From positions 42,225 through 106,224 of the forward strand of contig CAZJQI010000005.1 in assembly GCA_964548275.1 (NCBI GenBank): a DNA stretch of 64,000 nucleotides, given 5' to 3'. Position 1 is the first letter of the stretch. Every line of letters starts with the position of its first letter. Position numbers and translations under genes: made by a program. The notes beneath the pieces were generated by a model, which saw only the letters and a program-made list of their open reading frames with translations, was not told where the DNA came from and ran no database searches. Below, in pieces: positions 9,392-17,961 of the stretch. The stretch is from JAUVUV01 sp964548275 (GTDB lineage: Bacteria > Gemmatimonadota > Glassbacteria > GWA2-58-10).

Positions 9392-10378
9392 TCAATCGTT
9401 GTCTTCCTCGTCGACCTTATCCTGATAGGCCCGAATGATATTTTTCACCAGCTGGTGTCGCACTACATCGGCTTCTGTAAAATAGACGAAGGCAATCCCC
9501 TCGATTCCTTTGAGAATTTTCTCTACCTGGAGCAGGCCGCTCATATCCTGGCGCGGCAGGTCGATCTGTGTCTTATCACCTGTGACCACAGCCTTGGAGT
9601 TCCCGCCCAAGCGGGTAAGGAACATTTTCATCTGAAGGCGGGAGGCATTCTGTGCCTCGTCGAGAATGACAAAGGCATCGTGAAGAGTCCTTCCCCTCAT
9701 GAACGCAATAGGCGCGATTTCCAATGTGCCGTTTTCCAGATACTTCTGGAGTTTTTCCAGCAGAATCATATCACAGAGAGCATCGTACAGGGGGCGCAGA
9801 TAGGGATGCACCTTCTCCTGTATGTCCCCGGGCAGAAAACCCAGTTTTTCGCCGGCCTCCACTGCAGGCCGAGCGAGAACAATCTTTTTCACCCTCTTTT
9901 TATTCAAAGCATCGATTGCTGCAGCCACCGCCAGGTAGGTCTTCCCGGTCCCCGCCGGGCCGATCCCAACGACAATGTCATTCTCCTTTATCATTCGCAG
10001 GTACTTGCGTTGTCCCGGCCCACGAGGCTTGATTACCTTTTTCTTTTCAGTCATGTAGATATGGGTCGTTTCGAAAACCTCGCCGCTGTCGGGTTCCCCC
10101 TCCCTCACCGAACGCGCGATTTCCCCGATCTCGGATGTCTGAAAGCTCCTGCCGGTCTGGACCAGTGCAATCAGGCGGCAAAGTGTTCTTTCCATATCGA
10201 GCACGGCCGACTCTTCGCCGATTATCACCATTTCCCCGGCGCGGATATAAGCCTCACAGTCGAACATGGTTTCAAGAAGTCGAAGGTTTTGATCGTTCGG
10301 CCCAAGAAGGCTCAGCATGTCGACCCCTTCAATGGAAATCTTTCTGGTGGCCTGACTTCTATCCGTGGTTTTCACCAT
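9392..10378 (-). CDS. phoH: PhoH-like ATPase (YbeZ type)
   Basis: A P-loop ATPase of about 328 residues. It shows Walker A GPAGTGKTYLAVAAA, Walker B-like AFVILDEAQNAS, and the family segments HPYLRPLYDAL and AFMRGRTLHDAF. The N-terminus carries a KH-like/PhoH-N region (ISIEGVDMLSLLGPNDQNLR). An open frame continues to a TTG at 10408 without a ribosome site. The ATG at 10378 has GGAGG 13 bases upstream, a rather long spacing, so the start is uncertain. Family members are linked to RNA metabolism together with YbeY; the neighbouring ybeY supports this. Confidence 0.92.
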   Translation of the reverse strand: MVKTTDRSQATRKISIEGVDMLSLLGPNDQNLRLLETMFDCEAYIRAGEMVIIGEESAVLDMERTLCRLIALVQTGRSFQTSEIGEIARSVREGEPDSGEVFETTHIYMTEKKKVIKPRGPGQRKYLRMIKENDIVVGIGPAGTGKTYLAVAAAIDALNKKRVKKIVLARPAVEAGEKLGFLPGDIQEKVHPYLRPLYDALCDMILLEKLQKYLENGTLEIAPIAFMRGRTLHDAFVILDEAQNASRLQMKMFLTRLGGNSKAVVTGDKTQIDLPRQDMSGLLQVEKILKGIEGIAFVYFTEADVVRHQLVKNIIRAYQDKVDEEDND

Positions 10379-10721
10379 TCTTGTTGTCTTACCTCCAGGG
10401 AATTTCAATTGAAAGCCGCTGTTAACCGTACTTGCGACCCGTTCAATTTCCTCCAGAAACAGAAAAATAAATAAACAGAAACCCCATTAAGTTTAATCTG
10501 GCATTTTTTCGATTCAAATTCAAGCAAGCGCTACAGTTAAGGCAAACCGCTTTCAAAGCTTAAAAGTCCATATTTGCCGGATCAAGGCATTTGAAAAGTC
10601 ACAAATAACCCAGCCGGATAGCCATTGTGAATAATTCATCTGCCCGGCTGCCAAGGTTAAAAAATTCAAACAGCCGATTAATTATTAGATATGATGCTTG
10701 AGCATCCTGCTCACGGCAGGG
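10379..10721. other. Intergenic stretch upstream of phoH and downstream of aspS
   Basis: I see no supported gene here. Next to the aspS stop there are two short inverted repeats on the minus strand (CCTGC..GCAGG and GATGCT..AGCATC) that could form a weak transcription end. No clear U-tract follows directly. The rest probably holds the phoH promoter, which I cannot place with confidence. Confidence 0.4.
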
Positions 10722-12521
10722 CTAACTTTTCACTATCCGTCTGACATTCAGTTCCAGCAGCTCGCGTTCACTGACCACCGATGGCGCCTCCTCCATCAGG
10801 GCACTGGCCCTGGCAGTTTTCGGAAAGGCGATAACATCCCTGATCGATTCGGTACCGGTCAGCAGCATGGCGATTCGGTCCATGCCCAGAGCGATTCCCC
10901 CATGCGGCGGCGCTCCGTACTGAAAGGCCTTGAGCAGGAACCCGAACTTGTACTCGGCCTCCTCGTCCGATATTCCGAGCGCTTTGAATATCTGGCGCTG
11001 GATATCTCTGCGATGGATACGGATGCTTCCGCCACCGATTTCCACGCCGTTTAGCACCACATCGTAAGCCCTGCTGTGCACTGAGCCGGGATCCGATTCG
11101 AGCTTATCCAGGTCCTCGGGCCGCGGGCTTGTAAAGGGGTGATGAGCCGGGCTCAGAGCCCCGGTTGCCGGGTCACGCTCAAACAGCGGGAAATCGGTCA
11201 CCCAGAGAAATTCCCACTCGTGCTTACCGATCAGCCCCTCCTTTCCGGCGAGGAACTGTCGAACACGGGTGAGGGTTTTCGAAGTAACCGCATCCTGACC
11301 GCCGACAAACACGATCAGATCGCCCACCGAGGCTTCACCCTGTTCGGCCGCCTTATCGAAAAACTCCTGGCCGACAATATTCTTGATTGAGCTGTCGTGC
11401 GCCCCCTTTTCACCGACTCGCTGCCAGACAAGCCCCTTGGCTCCCATTTCCAGGGCCAAAGCGTTCAGGTCATCGAGCTCCTTGCGGCTGTAAGCGGCAG
11501 CTCCGGGAACAACTATTCCCCTGATCCGGCCGCCTGTGGCGAGCAGGGACTCGAACACCCTGAAACCGCAGCCCTTGAAACTTTCTGAAAAGTCCCTGAT
11601 CTGGAGACCGAAACGGATATCCGGCCGGTCTATGCCGTAGCGTTCCATGACATCATCATAGCTCATACGCGTGAAAGGAGTCTTGACCTCTGCGCCGAGG
11701 GTCTCGACGAACATGGCTTTCAACAGGTCCTCAATCACCTGCATAATGTCATCCTCGGAGATGAACGACATTTCCACATCGATCTGGGTGAACTCGGGCT
11801 GGCGATCAGCGCGCAGGTCCTCGTCCCGGAAGCAGCGGGCGATCTGGTAATAACGGTCGAAGCCGCTTACCATCAGAAGCTGCTTGTAGAGCTGCGGGCT
11901 CTGTGGCAGGGCATAGAACTGCCCCGGGTGGAGGCGCGCCGGAACGAGAAAATCCCGCGCCCCTTCCGGAGTGGGCTTGCAAAGAATCGGCGTCTCGATA
12001 TCGATGAACCCGTTTTGGTCAAAATATTTTCTGGCTGAGGCGATCGCCTTGTGCCGCACTACGAGGAAGTTCTGAAGTTCCTTGCGGCGAAGGTCCAGGT
12101 AACGGTAAGTCAGGCGAAGGTCCTCGCTCACGTTTGCTTTCTCATCAAGCATGAAAGGCGGGTTTTCGCTTTCGGAGAGAACTTCCAGGTAATAGGCGCT
12201 CACCTCTATCTCCCCGGTGGGCAGGGATTCGTTCACCGTGCCCTCGGGGCGGGGCCGCACCTTGCCTTTGACCTGGATCACGTATTCGGAGCGCAGGCGA
12301 TGGGCCATTACATCGATATCCTGCTCGGAGGATTTCCTGTCGAACACGATCTGGGTTACCCCGTAGCGGTCGCGCAAATCGATAAAAACTATTCCGCCAT
12401 GGTCGCGCCAGCGATACACCCAGCCGACCAGGGAAACATCCTTGTCACTGTCTTTTTTTCTCAGTTCTCCGCATGTACTGGTTCTGTAAGCTGTCTGTAA
12501 CAATTTGCTGTCCATGGACAA
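10722..12521 (-). CDS. aspS: Aspartyl-tRNA synthetase
   Basis: A 599-residue class IIb synthetase of bacterial type. The N-terminal anticodon-binding OB fold contains VGWVYRWRDHGGIVFIDLRD. The catalytic core has motif 2 in FRDEDLRADRQPEFTQIDVE, the bacterial GAD insertion (about 290-420), and motif 3 in GIALGMDRIAMLLTG. The start is either TTG at 12521 (seven bases after AGGAGG) or ATG at 12515 (13 bases after it); the spacing favours TTG slightly. The ribosome site lies inside the last codons of hisS, whose stop is at 12522, so the two are translationally linked. Whether it also charges tRNA-Asn cannot be told from sequence alone. Confidence 0.96.
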   Translation of the reverse strand: MSMDSKLLQTAYRTSTCGELRKKDSDKDVSLVGWVYRWRDHGGIVFIDLRDRYGVTQIVFDRKSSEQDIDVMAHRLRSEYVIQVKGKVRPRPEGTVNESLPTGEIEVSAYYLEVLSESENPPFMLDEKANVSEDLRLTYRYLDLRRKELQNFLVVRHKAIASARKYFDQNGFIDIETPILCKPTPEGARDFLVPARLHPGQFYALPQSPQLYKQLLMVSGFDRYYQIARCFRDEDLRADRQPEFTQIDVEMSFISEDDIMQVIEDLLKAMFVETLGAEVKTPFTRMSYDDVMERYGIDRPDIRFGLQIRDFSESFKGCGFRVFESLLATGGRIRGIVVPGAAAYSRKELDDLNALALEMGAKGLVWQRVGEKGAHDSSIKNIVGQEFFDKAAEQGEASVGDLIVFVGGQDAVTSKTLTRVRQFLAGKEGLIGKHEWEFLWVTDFPLFERDPATGALSPAHHPFTSPRPEDLDKLESDPGSVHSRAYDVVLNGVEIGGGSIRIHRRDIQRQIFKALGISDEEAEYKFGFLLKAFQYGAPPHGGIALGMDRIAMLLTGTESIRDVIAFPKTARASALMEEAPSVVSERELLELNVRRIVKS

Positions 12522-13889
12522 TCAGTTTCCTCCTGAATTTATAAAAAAGGACAAGGCCTCTCTCAGTTCTCCCCCGAGCGCTTTATCGACAATCCTTTCC
12601 GGGGTTTTATCCGTATCGTAACATTTAATTTTCGTGTTTATAAATTCCACTAATTTCGCAATATCGAGATCTACCTGATCGCCGGTCGTCAGGTCTTTCA
12701 CCTGCACTTTCTTGCCGGCGAGCTCCTGGTCTCCCAGAATCAGCACGTGACTCACACCCAGTTTATTGGCCTGGCGCAACTGCGCCTTGAGGCTCCTGGG
12801 TTCGAGATCCATTTCCACCGGTACGATATTCCTGAGAGCGAAGGCCAGTTTGAAAGCTGCCTCCAGAACCCCCTCCCCCAGCCAAGCCAGGTATAATGCG
12901 CCTTTTCTTTTATCAACCGTGTCGTCCTTGCCGGCCACGTCCTGGGACGCTGCCAGCAGAACCCGCTCAGTGCCCAGCGAAAAACCGATTGCCGGAATTT
13001 CAGGCCCTCCGCACTCTTCCACCAGGCGGTCGTACCGCCCACCGCCGCCGAGCGCCACCGGGGATCCCAGTTCGCTATGGTGGAACTCGAAAGTTGTCCT
13101 GGTATAGTAATCAAGCCCTCTTACCAGGTTCTTGTCCTTTTCAAATGACAAGCCCAGCACGCCCAGCCAGTGCTGAACCTTCTCGTAGTGCTCGCTGTCC
13201 GGGTCACTCAGATATTGTTCCATTGCCGGAATGTCCCTGCTCAACTGGTTGCAGGCCGGGACCTTGCAATCGAGGATGCGCATGGGGTTGACCTCGAGCC
13301 TTACCCGGCAATCCGGGCAGAGCTGGTCGCGTTTGCCGGAGAAATAATCCTTGAGAGCCAAGGTGTATGATTTGCGGCTTTCGGCATCTCCCAGGCTGTT
13401 GATTTTCAGTATCAGGCGTTTTATCCCTGCAGCGCGAAGTAACATCTCCATCAGCGCGATAACCTCTGCATCGACCAGCGGGCTGAGGCTTCCCAAAGCC
13501 TCTGCACCTACATGGTGGAACTGACGGTAACGGCCTTTCTGCGGCCGGTCATAGCGGAACATCGGGCCGATATAGTACAATTTCTGCAAAGCTCGCTCTT
13601 TCCAGAGAGAATTCTCCACGTAGGAGCGGATCACCGGCGCGGTTCCCTCCGGGCGAAGAGCGAACTGCCTGTCCTTGCGATCGGCGAAAGTGTACATCTC
13701 TTTCTGGACTATATCGGTATCCTGCCCCACCGTGCGCAGGAAAAGCTCTCTCTGCTCGAAAACCGGAGTGCGGATCTCACGGTAGCCGTGGCGCTCCAGT
13801 ATCGTACGGGAGATAGACTCAAAAGACTGCCAGGCTTCCACCTTACCGGGAAGGATGTCCTGAGTTCCGCGCGGTGCGTTATATTTCAT
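12522..13889 (-). CDS. hisS: Histidyl-tRNA synthetase
   Basis: A 455-residue class IIa synthetase that charges tRNA-His. Motif 2 is visible as YYIGPMFRYDRPQKGRYRQF. The HisA/HisB signatures LVRGLDYYTRTTFEF and AIGFSLGTERVL are intact, and the C-terminal anticodon domain (about 330-455) is present. A GAGGA lies four bases before the ATG. It directly precedes aspS, a common bacterial order. Confidence 0.96.
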   Translation of the reverse strand: MKYNAPRGTQDILPGKVEAWQSFESISRTILERHGYREIRTPVFEQRELFLRTVGQDTDIVQKEMYTFADRKDRQFALRPEGTAPVIRSYVENSLWKERALQKLYYIGPMFRYDRPQKGRYRQFHHVGAEALGSLSPLVDAEVIALMEMLLRAAGIKRLILKINSLGDAESRKSYTLALKDYFSGKRDQLCPDCRVRLEVNPMRILDCKVPACNQLSRDIPAMEQYLSDPDSEHYEKVQHWLGVLGLSFEKDKNLVRGLDYYTRTTFEFHHSELGSPVALGGGGRYDRLVEECGGPEIPAIGFSLGTERVLLAASQDVAGKDDTVDKRKGALYLAWLGEGVLEAAFKLAFALRNIVPVEMDLEPRSLKAQLRQANKLGVSHVLILGDQELAGKKVQVKDLTTGDQVDLDIAKLVEFINTKIKCYDTDKTPERIVDKALGGELREALSFFINSGGN

Positions 13890-13983
13890 CGGTTCCTCAA
13901 ATCCTCAGTCAGCCAAATCAAATTGGCTCAGCCCTTTCAAGACTGCAAATACGGATAAAAATTTTTTCTTCAGGTTTCTCTGT

Positions 13984-14403
13984 TCAATGTTCTCTTTTCG
14001 ACGCCAGAATAAGGTTTTCGCCTTTTTCTGCAAGCCAGGCCCAGGTGCAGATAACCGCACCGATACAGTCAGCGGTGAAATCGCTCCACTCCACATAGCG
14101 CCCGGATACGAACAGCTGGTGAAGCTCATCGAAGCCACCATAAAGGACAGCCGCTGCGATGCAGGCCCAGTAGCGGCTGCGGCTGCCGGAATCGGAGAGG
14201 TAAACTGCCCTGGCAAGCAGGATCCCCAGCACGCCGAATTCCAAGAAATGTATCAACTTATCCTGGTAAGGGAAAATCCGGCCGGCCGAACCAGGAATCG
14301 GAACGCTGCTCAAGGTAAAAATCAGACCCAGCCAGATAACCACCGGCAGCCAGAGCCCTAAACTTGCACGGGTTTTTCTCCCCCAATTTTTCAGTTCGAT
14401 CAT
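13984..14403 (-). CDS. VanZ-like family membrane protein
   Basis: A 139-residue protein with about four hydrophobic segments. It has the VanZ/PF04892-like pattern FTLSSVPIPG near residue 30, followed by YQDKLIHFLEFGVLGILLARAV and a later GGFDELHQLFVSGRYVEWSDF. The function of the family is poorly defined; VanZ itself raises teicoplanin resistance. It begins 18 bases after the rfbD stop, so it may be the last gene of the rhamnose operon. Confidence 0.8.
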   Translation of the reverse strand: MIELKNWGRKTRASLGLWLPVVIWLGLIFTLSSVPIPGSAGRIFPYQDKLIHFLEFGVLGILLARAVYLSDSGSRSRYWACIAAAVLYGGFDELHQLFVSGRYVEWSDFTADCIGAVICTWAWLAEKGENLILASKREH

Positions 14404-14421
14404 TCCTTGTATAAAAAAATC

Positions 14422-15276
14422 CTATATCCGGCTCGAAAGTAGAGCGGCAAACTCGCTCAACGCTTCCCGCCAGTGTCGCAATGGTTCGATATTCTCCAAT
14501 CCGAGCCTTTCTGAGGCCAGTGCGCTATATGCCGGCCGCCTGGCTGGTGTCTGGAAACTCTCCTTGCCTACCGGCTCGGGTTGGCAGTTTTTTATTCCCA
14601 GAAGGGAGAATAACTCTGTTGCAAGTTCATACCGCGAGCAGGTTCCGCTGCCTGCCAGGTGGTACAGCGGAGCGAAAGCGCCAGCTTCTAATAATTGCTT
14701 CAATGCCGCTGACAGATCGACTGTCCAGCTAGGGCTTCCCACCTCATCGGTGACCACTTCCAGGCGGTCCCGCTCCTTGGCGGCAGCCAGAATTTTTGTG
14801 ATAAAATTCTCCCCCCCTGCCCCGTAGAGCCAGGCTGTACGGACTACTGTGAGCGAGGGCAGAGCCCGGCGCGCCAAAATTTCCCCCTCGAGCTTGCTCC
14901 TGCCGTAAGCATTCACCGGGTTGGGCCTGTCGGACTCCAGGTACGGAGTTCGCTTTTCGCCGTCGAATACATAATCCGTACTGATCAGAATCATTCGCGC
15001 GCCCACCTCCCGGCAGGCAACTGCCACATTTTCCGCGCCGCTGCCATTGACCGCCATCGCTGTGGCGGGATCGCTCTCGGCAGTGTCCACATTCGTATAA
15101 GCCGCGGCATGGATCACCACCTCAGGCTTTTCGGCCTGAATGAATCCGGCTACCGCAATCCTGTCAGTAATGTCGAAATTCTCCAGATCGACTCCTCTGA
15201 CCCGGTGTGTCCGGGAAAGCAAAGGCACCAGGTCGTGGCCGAGCATCCCGGCTGCCCCGGTAACGAGAATCCTCAT
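14422..15276 (-). CDS. rfbD: dTDP-4-dehydrorhamnose reductase
   Basis: A 284-residue NADPH-dependent short-chain reductase that makes dTDP-L-rhamnose. It has the nucleotide motif GAAGMLGHDL, the catalytic-type YVFDG and YGRSKLEGE (YxxxK), and RTAWLYG. The frame is open further upstream, but the family N-terminus MRILVTG sits at 15276. There its ATG overlaps the rfbB stop by four bases (ATGA), a sign of translational coupling. Confidence 0.94.
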   Translation of the reverse strand: MRILVTGAAGMLGHDLVPLLSRTHRVRGVDLENFDITDRIAVAGFIQAEKPEVVIHAAAYTNVDTAESDPATAMAVNGSGAENVAVACREVGARMILISTDYVFDGEKRTPYLESDRPNPVNAYGRSKLEGEILARRALPSLTVVRTAWLYGAGGENFITKILAAAKERDRLEVVTDEVGSPSWTVDLSAALKQLLEAGAFAPLYHLAGSGTCSRYELATELFSLLGIKNCQPEPVGKESFQTPARRPAYSALASERLGLENIEPLRHWREALSEFAALLSSRI

Positions 15277-16286
15277 AGGTTCTTTCCATACATTTTTTCG
15301 TAATACTGCCTGTATTCCCCGGACTTGATTCGCTGCCACCACCCGGTATGTTCCTTGTACCACTGGAGGGTCTTCTCGATCCCGTCAGTGAAATCAACTT
15401 CCGGTTGCCAGCCCAGTTGACTTCTGATCTTCGAGTTGTCGATAGCGTATCTCCTGTCGTGGCCGGGCCTGTCCGGGACAAACCTGATCAGCGACTCATC
15501 CGCACCCATTGCCGCGATAATCGCTTTCACCACCTCGATGTTCGGTTTCTCCTCCACTCCACCGATATTATATATTTCACCGGCGCGGCCTTTTTCGAGC
15601 ACGAGATCGAGCGCGCGGCAGTGGTCGGTAACAAAAATCCAGTCCCGCACGTGAAGGCCGTCCCCGTACACGGGCAGAGGACGTCCCTCCAGGGCATTGG
15701 TCATCATCAGCGGAATCAGCTTCTCCGGAAACTGAAACGGGCCGTAATTGTTCGAGCAGCGGGTTATCCGCGTATCCATACCGTAAGTCTTGTGATAAGC
15801 TCGCACCAGATGGTCAGCCCCGGCCTTGCTTGCCGCATACGGGCTGTTCGGCCTGATCAGGCTTTCCTCGGTGAAATATCCCATTTCCCCGAGTGCGCCG
15901 TAAACCTCGTCCGTGCCGATCTGAATAAATACAGGAACTTCCGCCTTACGGCTGGCCTCGAGCATGGACAGCGTACCCAGGACATTGGTTTGGATAAAAA
16001 CGTGCGGCCCCTGAATGCTGCGGTCAACATGGCTTTCCGCTGCGAAATTTACCACCGCATCGGGACTTTCGGCCAGCAAAAGTTCCTCGACCTGCTCGCG
16101 TTCACATATATCGAGTTTCACGAACCGGTGGCGCGAATCACCCTCCAGGCTCGCCAGGTTCTCCATGTTACCGGCATAGGTGAGCTTGTCCACGTTTACT
16201 ATCCGGCACCCCGGATAAGATTCGAGCATGTAAAGAACGAAATTAAAGCCGATAAATCCGGCTCCTCCAGTCACGAGGATTTTCAC
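15273..16286 (-). CDS. rfbB: dTDP-glucose 4,6-dehydratase
   Basis: A 337-residue extended short-chain dehydrogenase that converts dTDP-glucose to the 4-keto-6-deoxy sugar. The NAD motif GGAGFIGFNFV, the active-site region GTDEVYGALGE, and YAASKAGADHLVRAYHKTYG (YxxxK) are intact. It follows rfbC after a gap of about 100 bases that holds a terminator-like hairpin, and it overlaps rfbD. Confidence 0.96.
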   Translation of the reverse strand: MKILVTGGAGFIGFNFVLYMLESYPGCRIVNVDKLTYAGNMENLASLEGDSRHRFVKLDICEREQVEELLLAESPDAVVNFAAESHVDRSIQGPHVFIQTNVLGTLSMLEASRKAEVPVFIQIGTDEVYGALGEMGYFTEESLIRPNSPYAASKAGADHLVRAYHKTYGMDTRITRCSNNYGPFQFPEKLIPLMMTNALEGRPLPVYGDGLHVRDWIFVTDHCRALDLVLEKGRAGEIYNIGGVEEKPNIEVVKAIIAAMGADESLIRFVPDRPGHDRRYAIDNSKIRSQLGWQPEVDFTDGIEKTLQWYKEHTGWWQRIKSGEYRQYYEKMYGKNL

Positions 16287-16304
16287 TGGATAGACCTTTT
16301 AAAC

Positions 16305-16342
16305 CTTTAACAAAAAACAAATACCTCCATGCGACATGGAGG
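16305..16342 (-). terminator. Terminator-like hairpin inside the rhamnose operon
   Basis: A perfect 8-bp stem (CCTCCATG, loop of 3, CATGGAGG) lies at 16324-16342. On the minus strand it is followed by TATTTGTTTTTTG. It sits between rfbC and rfbB, so it may end or attenuate transcription coming from the rfbA side. Confidence 0.65.
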
Positions 16343-16389
16343 GTCGGGAAAATCGCGCCAAATGGTAAAATTCTGTCAGTCACGAGATT

Positions 16390-16845
16390 TCAAAAAAATT
16401 TGATATGCCAGTCGTAACCCACTTCCTCGCTGTCGTAAGGCAGGCGACGCTCGTCAGGATCATCGTAAACATAATGCTTATTGGGAATATTGACCACGAT
16501 AGTCTCTTTAACCCCGAGCCCTTTCCAGCCGTGAAGGACCATCGGTGGGATCTGCACGAGCAGGGGATTATGTTCGCCAATAAAGAATTCCTCGATCCGG
16601 CGGTATGTTTCGCTCTCTTTTCTCCAGTCACAGAGCACGAGCTTGATCATCCCGTGTATGCAGGCCACGTTGTCGGTCTGATGCTTGTGGAAGTGCCAGG
16701 CCTTGATCACCCCCGGGTAATTAGTAGTCATGTACACCTGGCCGAAACGGTCAAACATTTCATCATCATCACGCAGGATCTCCATCAGCCGGCCTCGCTC
16801 ATCTGGGATAACCCTGAGTTTTTTAGTTACGACTCCCTGGATCAT
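16390..16845 (-). CDS. rfbC: dTDP-4-dehydrorhamnose 3,5-epimerase family protein
   Basis: A 151-residue cupin with RfbC features: DERGRLMEILRDDD, the catalytic-type WHFHKHQTDNVACI with HG shortly after, LVQIPPMVLHGWKGLG, and NIPNKHYVYDDPDERRLPYD. It is shorter than classic RmlC (about 180) but matches the shorter class often found beside rfbA and rfbB. A strong GGAGGGGA lies just before the ATG. It should supply the third step of dTDP-rhamnose synthesis; a related deoxysugar epimerase is the alternative. Confidence 0.85.
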   Translation of the reverse strand: MIQGVVTKKLRVIPDERGRLMEILRDDDEMFDRFGQVYMTTNYPGVIKAWHFHKHQTDNVACIHGMIKLVLCDWRKESETYRRIEEFFIGEHNPLLVQIPPMVLHGWKGLGVKETIVVNIPNKHYVYDDPDERRLPYDSEEVGYDWHIKFF

Positions 16846-16910
16846 GATCTCCCCTCCAAAAGGTATTCAGCAATCAGACAGCCCGGGATGAGGCAGATCT
16901 TACCTGCATC

Positions 16911-17639
16911 TTATAGATTATTGGCCCCGGTCTTGTCCACCAGGTTGCTCGCCTTGAGCAGCGACTCGAAAGTTCCGGCATCGGTCCACCACCCATCCAG
17001 TATTCCGTATCTCAGCTCTCCACGCTTCATGTACATGTTATTCACATCAGTGATTTCCAGTTCACCTCGGCCGGAGGGCTCAAGCTGATCGATAAAATCA
17101 AAGACCCGGGAGTCGTAGAAATAAATTCCCACCACAGCCAGGTTTGATTTTGGCTTCCTGGGTTTTTCAACAATCCGTTTGACCCTGTCGCCCTCCAGCT
17201 CGGCCACCCCGAAACGCTCCGGGTCTGGAACCTCTTTCAGGAGTATCCTCGCTCCCCTGGGCTGTTGTTCGAACTCCTCTACCGCCCGGATGATATTTTT
17301 CTCGATTATATTGTCACCCAGAATCACAACCATCTTTTCGTCTTCGCAGAAATGCCGGGCCAATCCGAGCGCCTCGGCGATCCCTCCCTCTCCCTCCTGG
17401 TAGGTATAGTTGACATGCTGAAGGCCGAATTCCTTGCCGTTGCCGATCAGTCTGAGAAACTCACCAGCGTGGTTTCCCCCGGTCACGATCAGGATATCCC
17501 GGATGCCTGCTGTAATCAGGGTCTCGATAGGATAGTAAATCATCGGCTTGTCGTAAACCGGCAGCAGGTGCTTATTGACTACTTTTGTCAGCGGGTACAG
17601 CCGGGTACCCAATCCTCCGGCAAGAATGATACCTTTCAT
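16911..17639 (-). CDS. rfbA: Glucose-1-phosphate thymidylyltransferase, short form
   Basis: A 242-residue nucleotidyltransferase that begins the dTDP-rhamnose pathway. The signature KGIILAGGLGTRLYPLTKVV, the base-binding YQEGEGGIAEAL, and the metal-binding LGDNIIE are present, as are VEKPRKP and WWTDAGTFESL. It is shorter than the 290-residue enteric enzymes because the C-terminal extension is missing. Its ATG overlaps the stop of a small upstream ORF by four bases. Confidence 0.9.
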   Translation of the reverse strand: MKGIILAGGLGTRLYPLTKVVNKHLLPVYDKPMIYYPIETLITAGIRDILIVTGGNHAGEFLRLIGNGKEFGLQHVNYTYQEGEGGIAEALGLARHFCEDEKMVVILGDNIIEKNIIRAVEEFEQQPRGARILLKEVPDPERFGVAELEGDRVKRIVEKPRKPKSNLAVVGIYFYDSRVFDFIDQLEPSGRGELEITDVNNMYMKRGELRYGILDGWWTDAGTFESLLKASNLVDKTGANNL

Positions 17640-17827
17640 TTTGTCTCCGCCTTAGTTAAGGCCGCCAATTTAGGATTGAGTTCAATATGTTCTTCTCTCT
17701 TACTCGCACAATGCCTGTGAAATTTTTCCGCAGTCTTAAACATTTGCAGTTCAAGGCATTTCAAATGAATGTTTAATATAGAAATCACCCTATTCTCTGT
17801 CAATCCTTTTACCCGTGAACCAGACAT
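17636..17827 (-). CDS. Small hypothetical protein coupled to rfbA
   Basis: A 63-residue protein that I do not recognise. Three things support it as real: an AGGAG five bases before its ATG, the ATGA overlap with rfbA, and its place at the head of the operon just inside a divergent intergenic region. It is basic and probably helical (VISILNIHLKCLELQMF then ASKREEHIELNPKLAALTK), with a Cys in each half. It has no signal peptide or membrane segment. Confidence 0.6.
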   Translation of the reverse strand: MSGSRVKGLTENRVISILNIHLKCLELQMFKTAEKFHRHCASKREEHIELNPKLAALTKAETK

Positions 17828-17897
17828 GGCAACTCCTGATAAGGCTCACCGAAAATGGTTTCTCACAAAGCTATTCTAAAGAACCATAAAATCCGGG

Positions 17898-17927
17898 TTG
17901 ACAGAATTCCCACCAAGATTCTATCTT
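17898..17927 (+). promoter_or_regulatory. Candidate sigma-70 promoter
   Basis: A TTGACA at 17898 and a TATCTT at 17922 are separated by 18 bases. They lie about 35 bases before the GTG start of the following plus-strand gene and between two divergent transcription units. Confidence 0.55.
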
Positions 17928-17961
17928 ACTCCAAGATCTTTTTGCCCAAGGGAGATTAGCG

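Noticed and set aside
9293..10474. Plus-strand open frame of 393 codons
   Set aside because: It lies opposite phoH, whose motifs are intact on the other strand; the plus frame has no recognisable domain.
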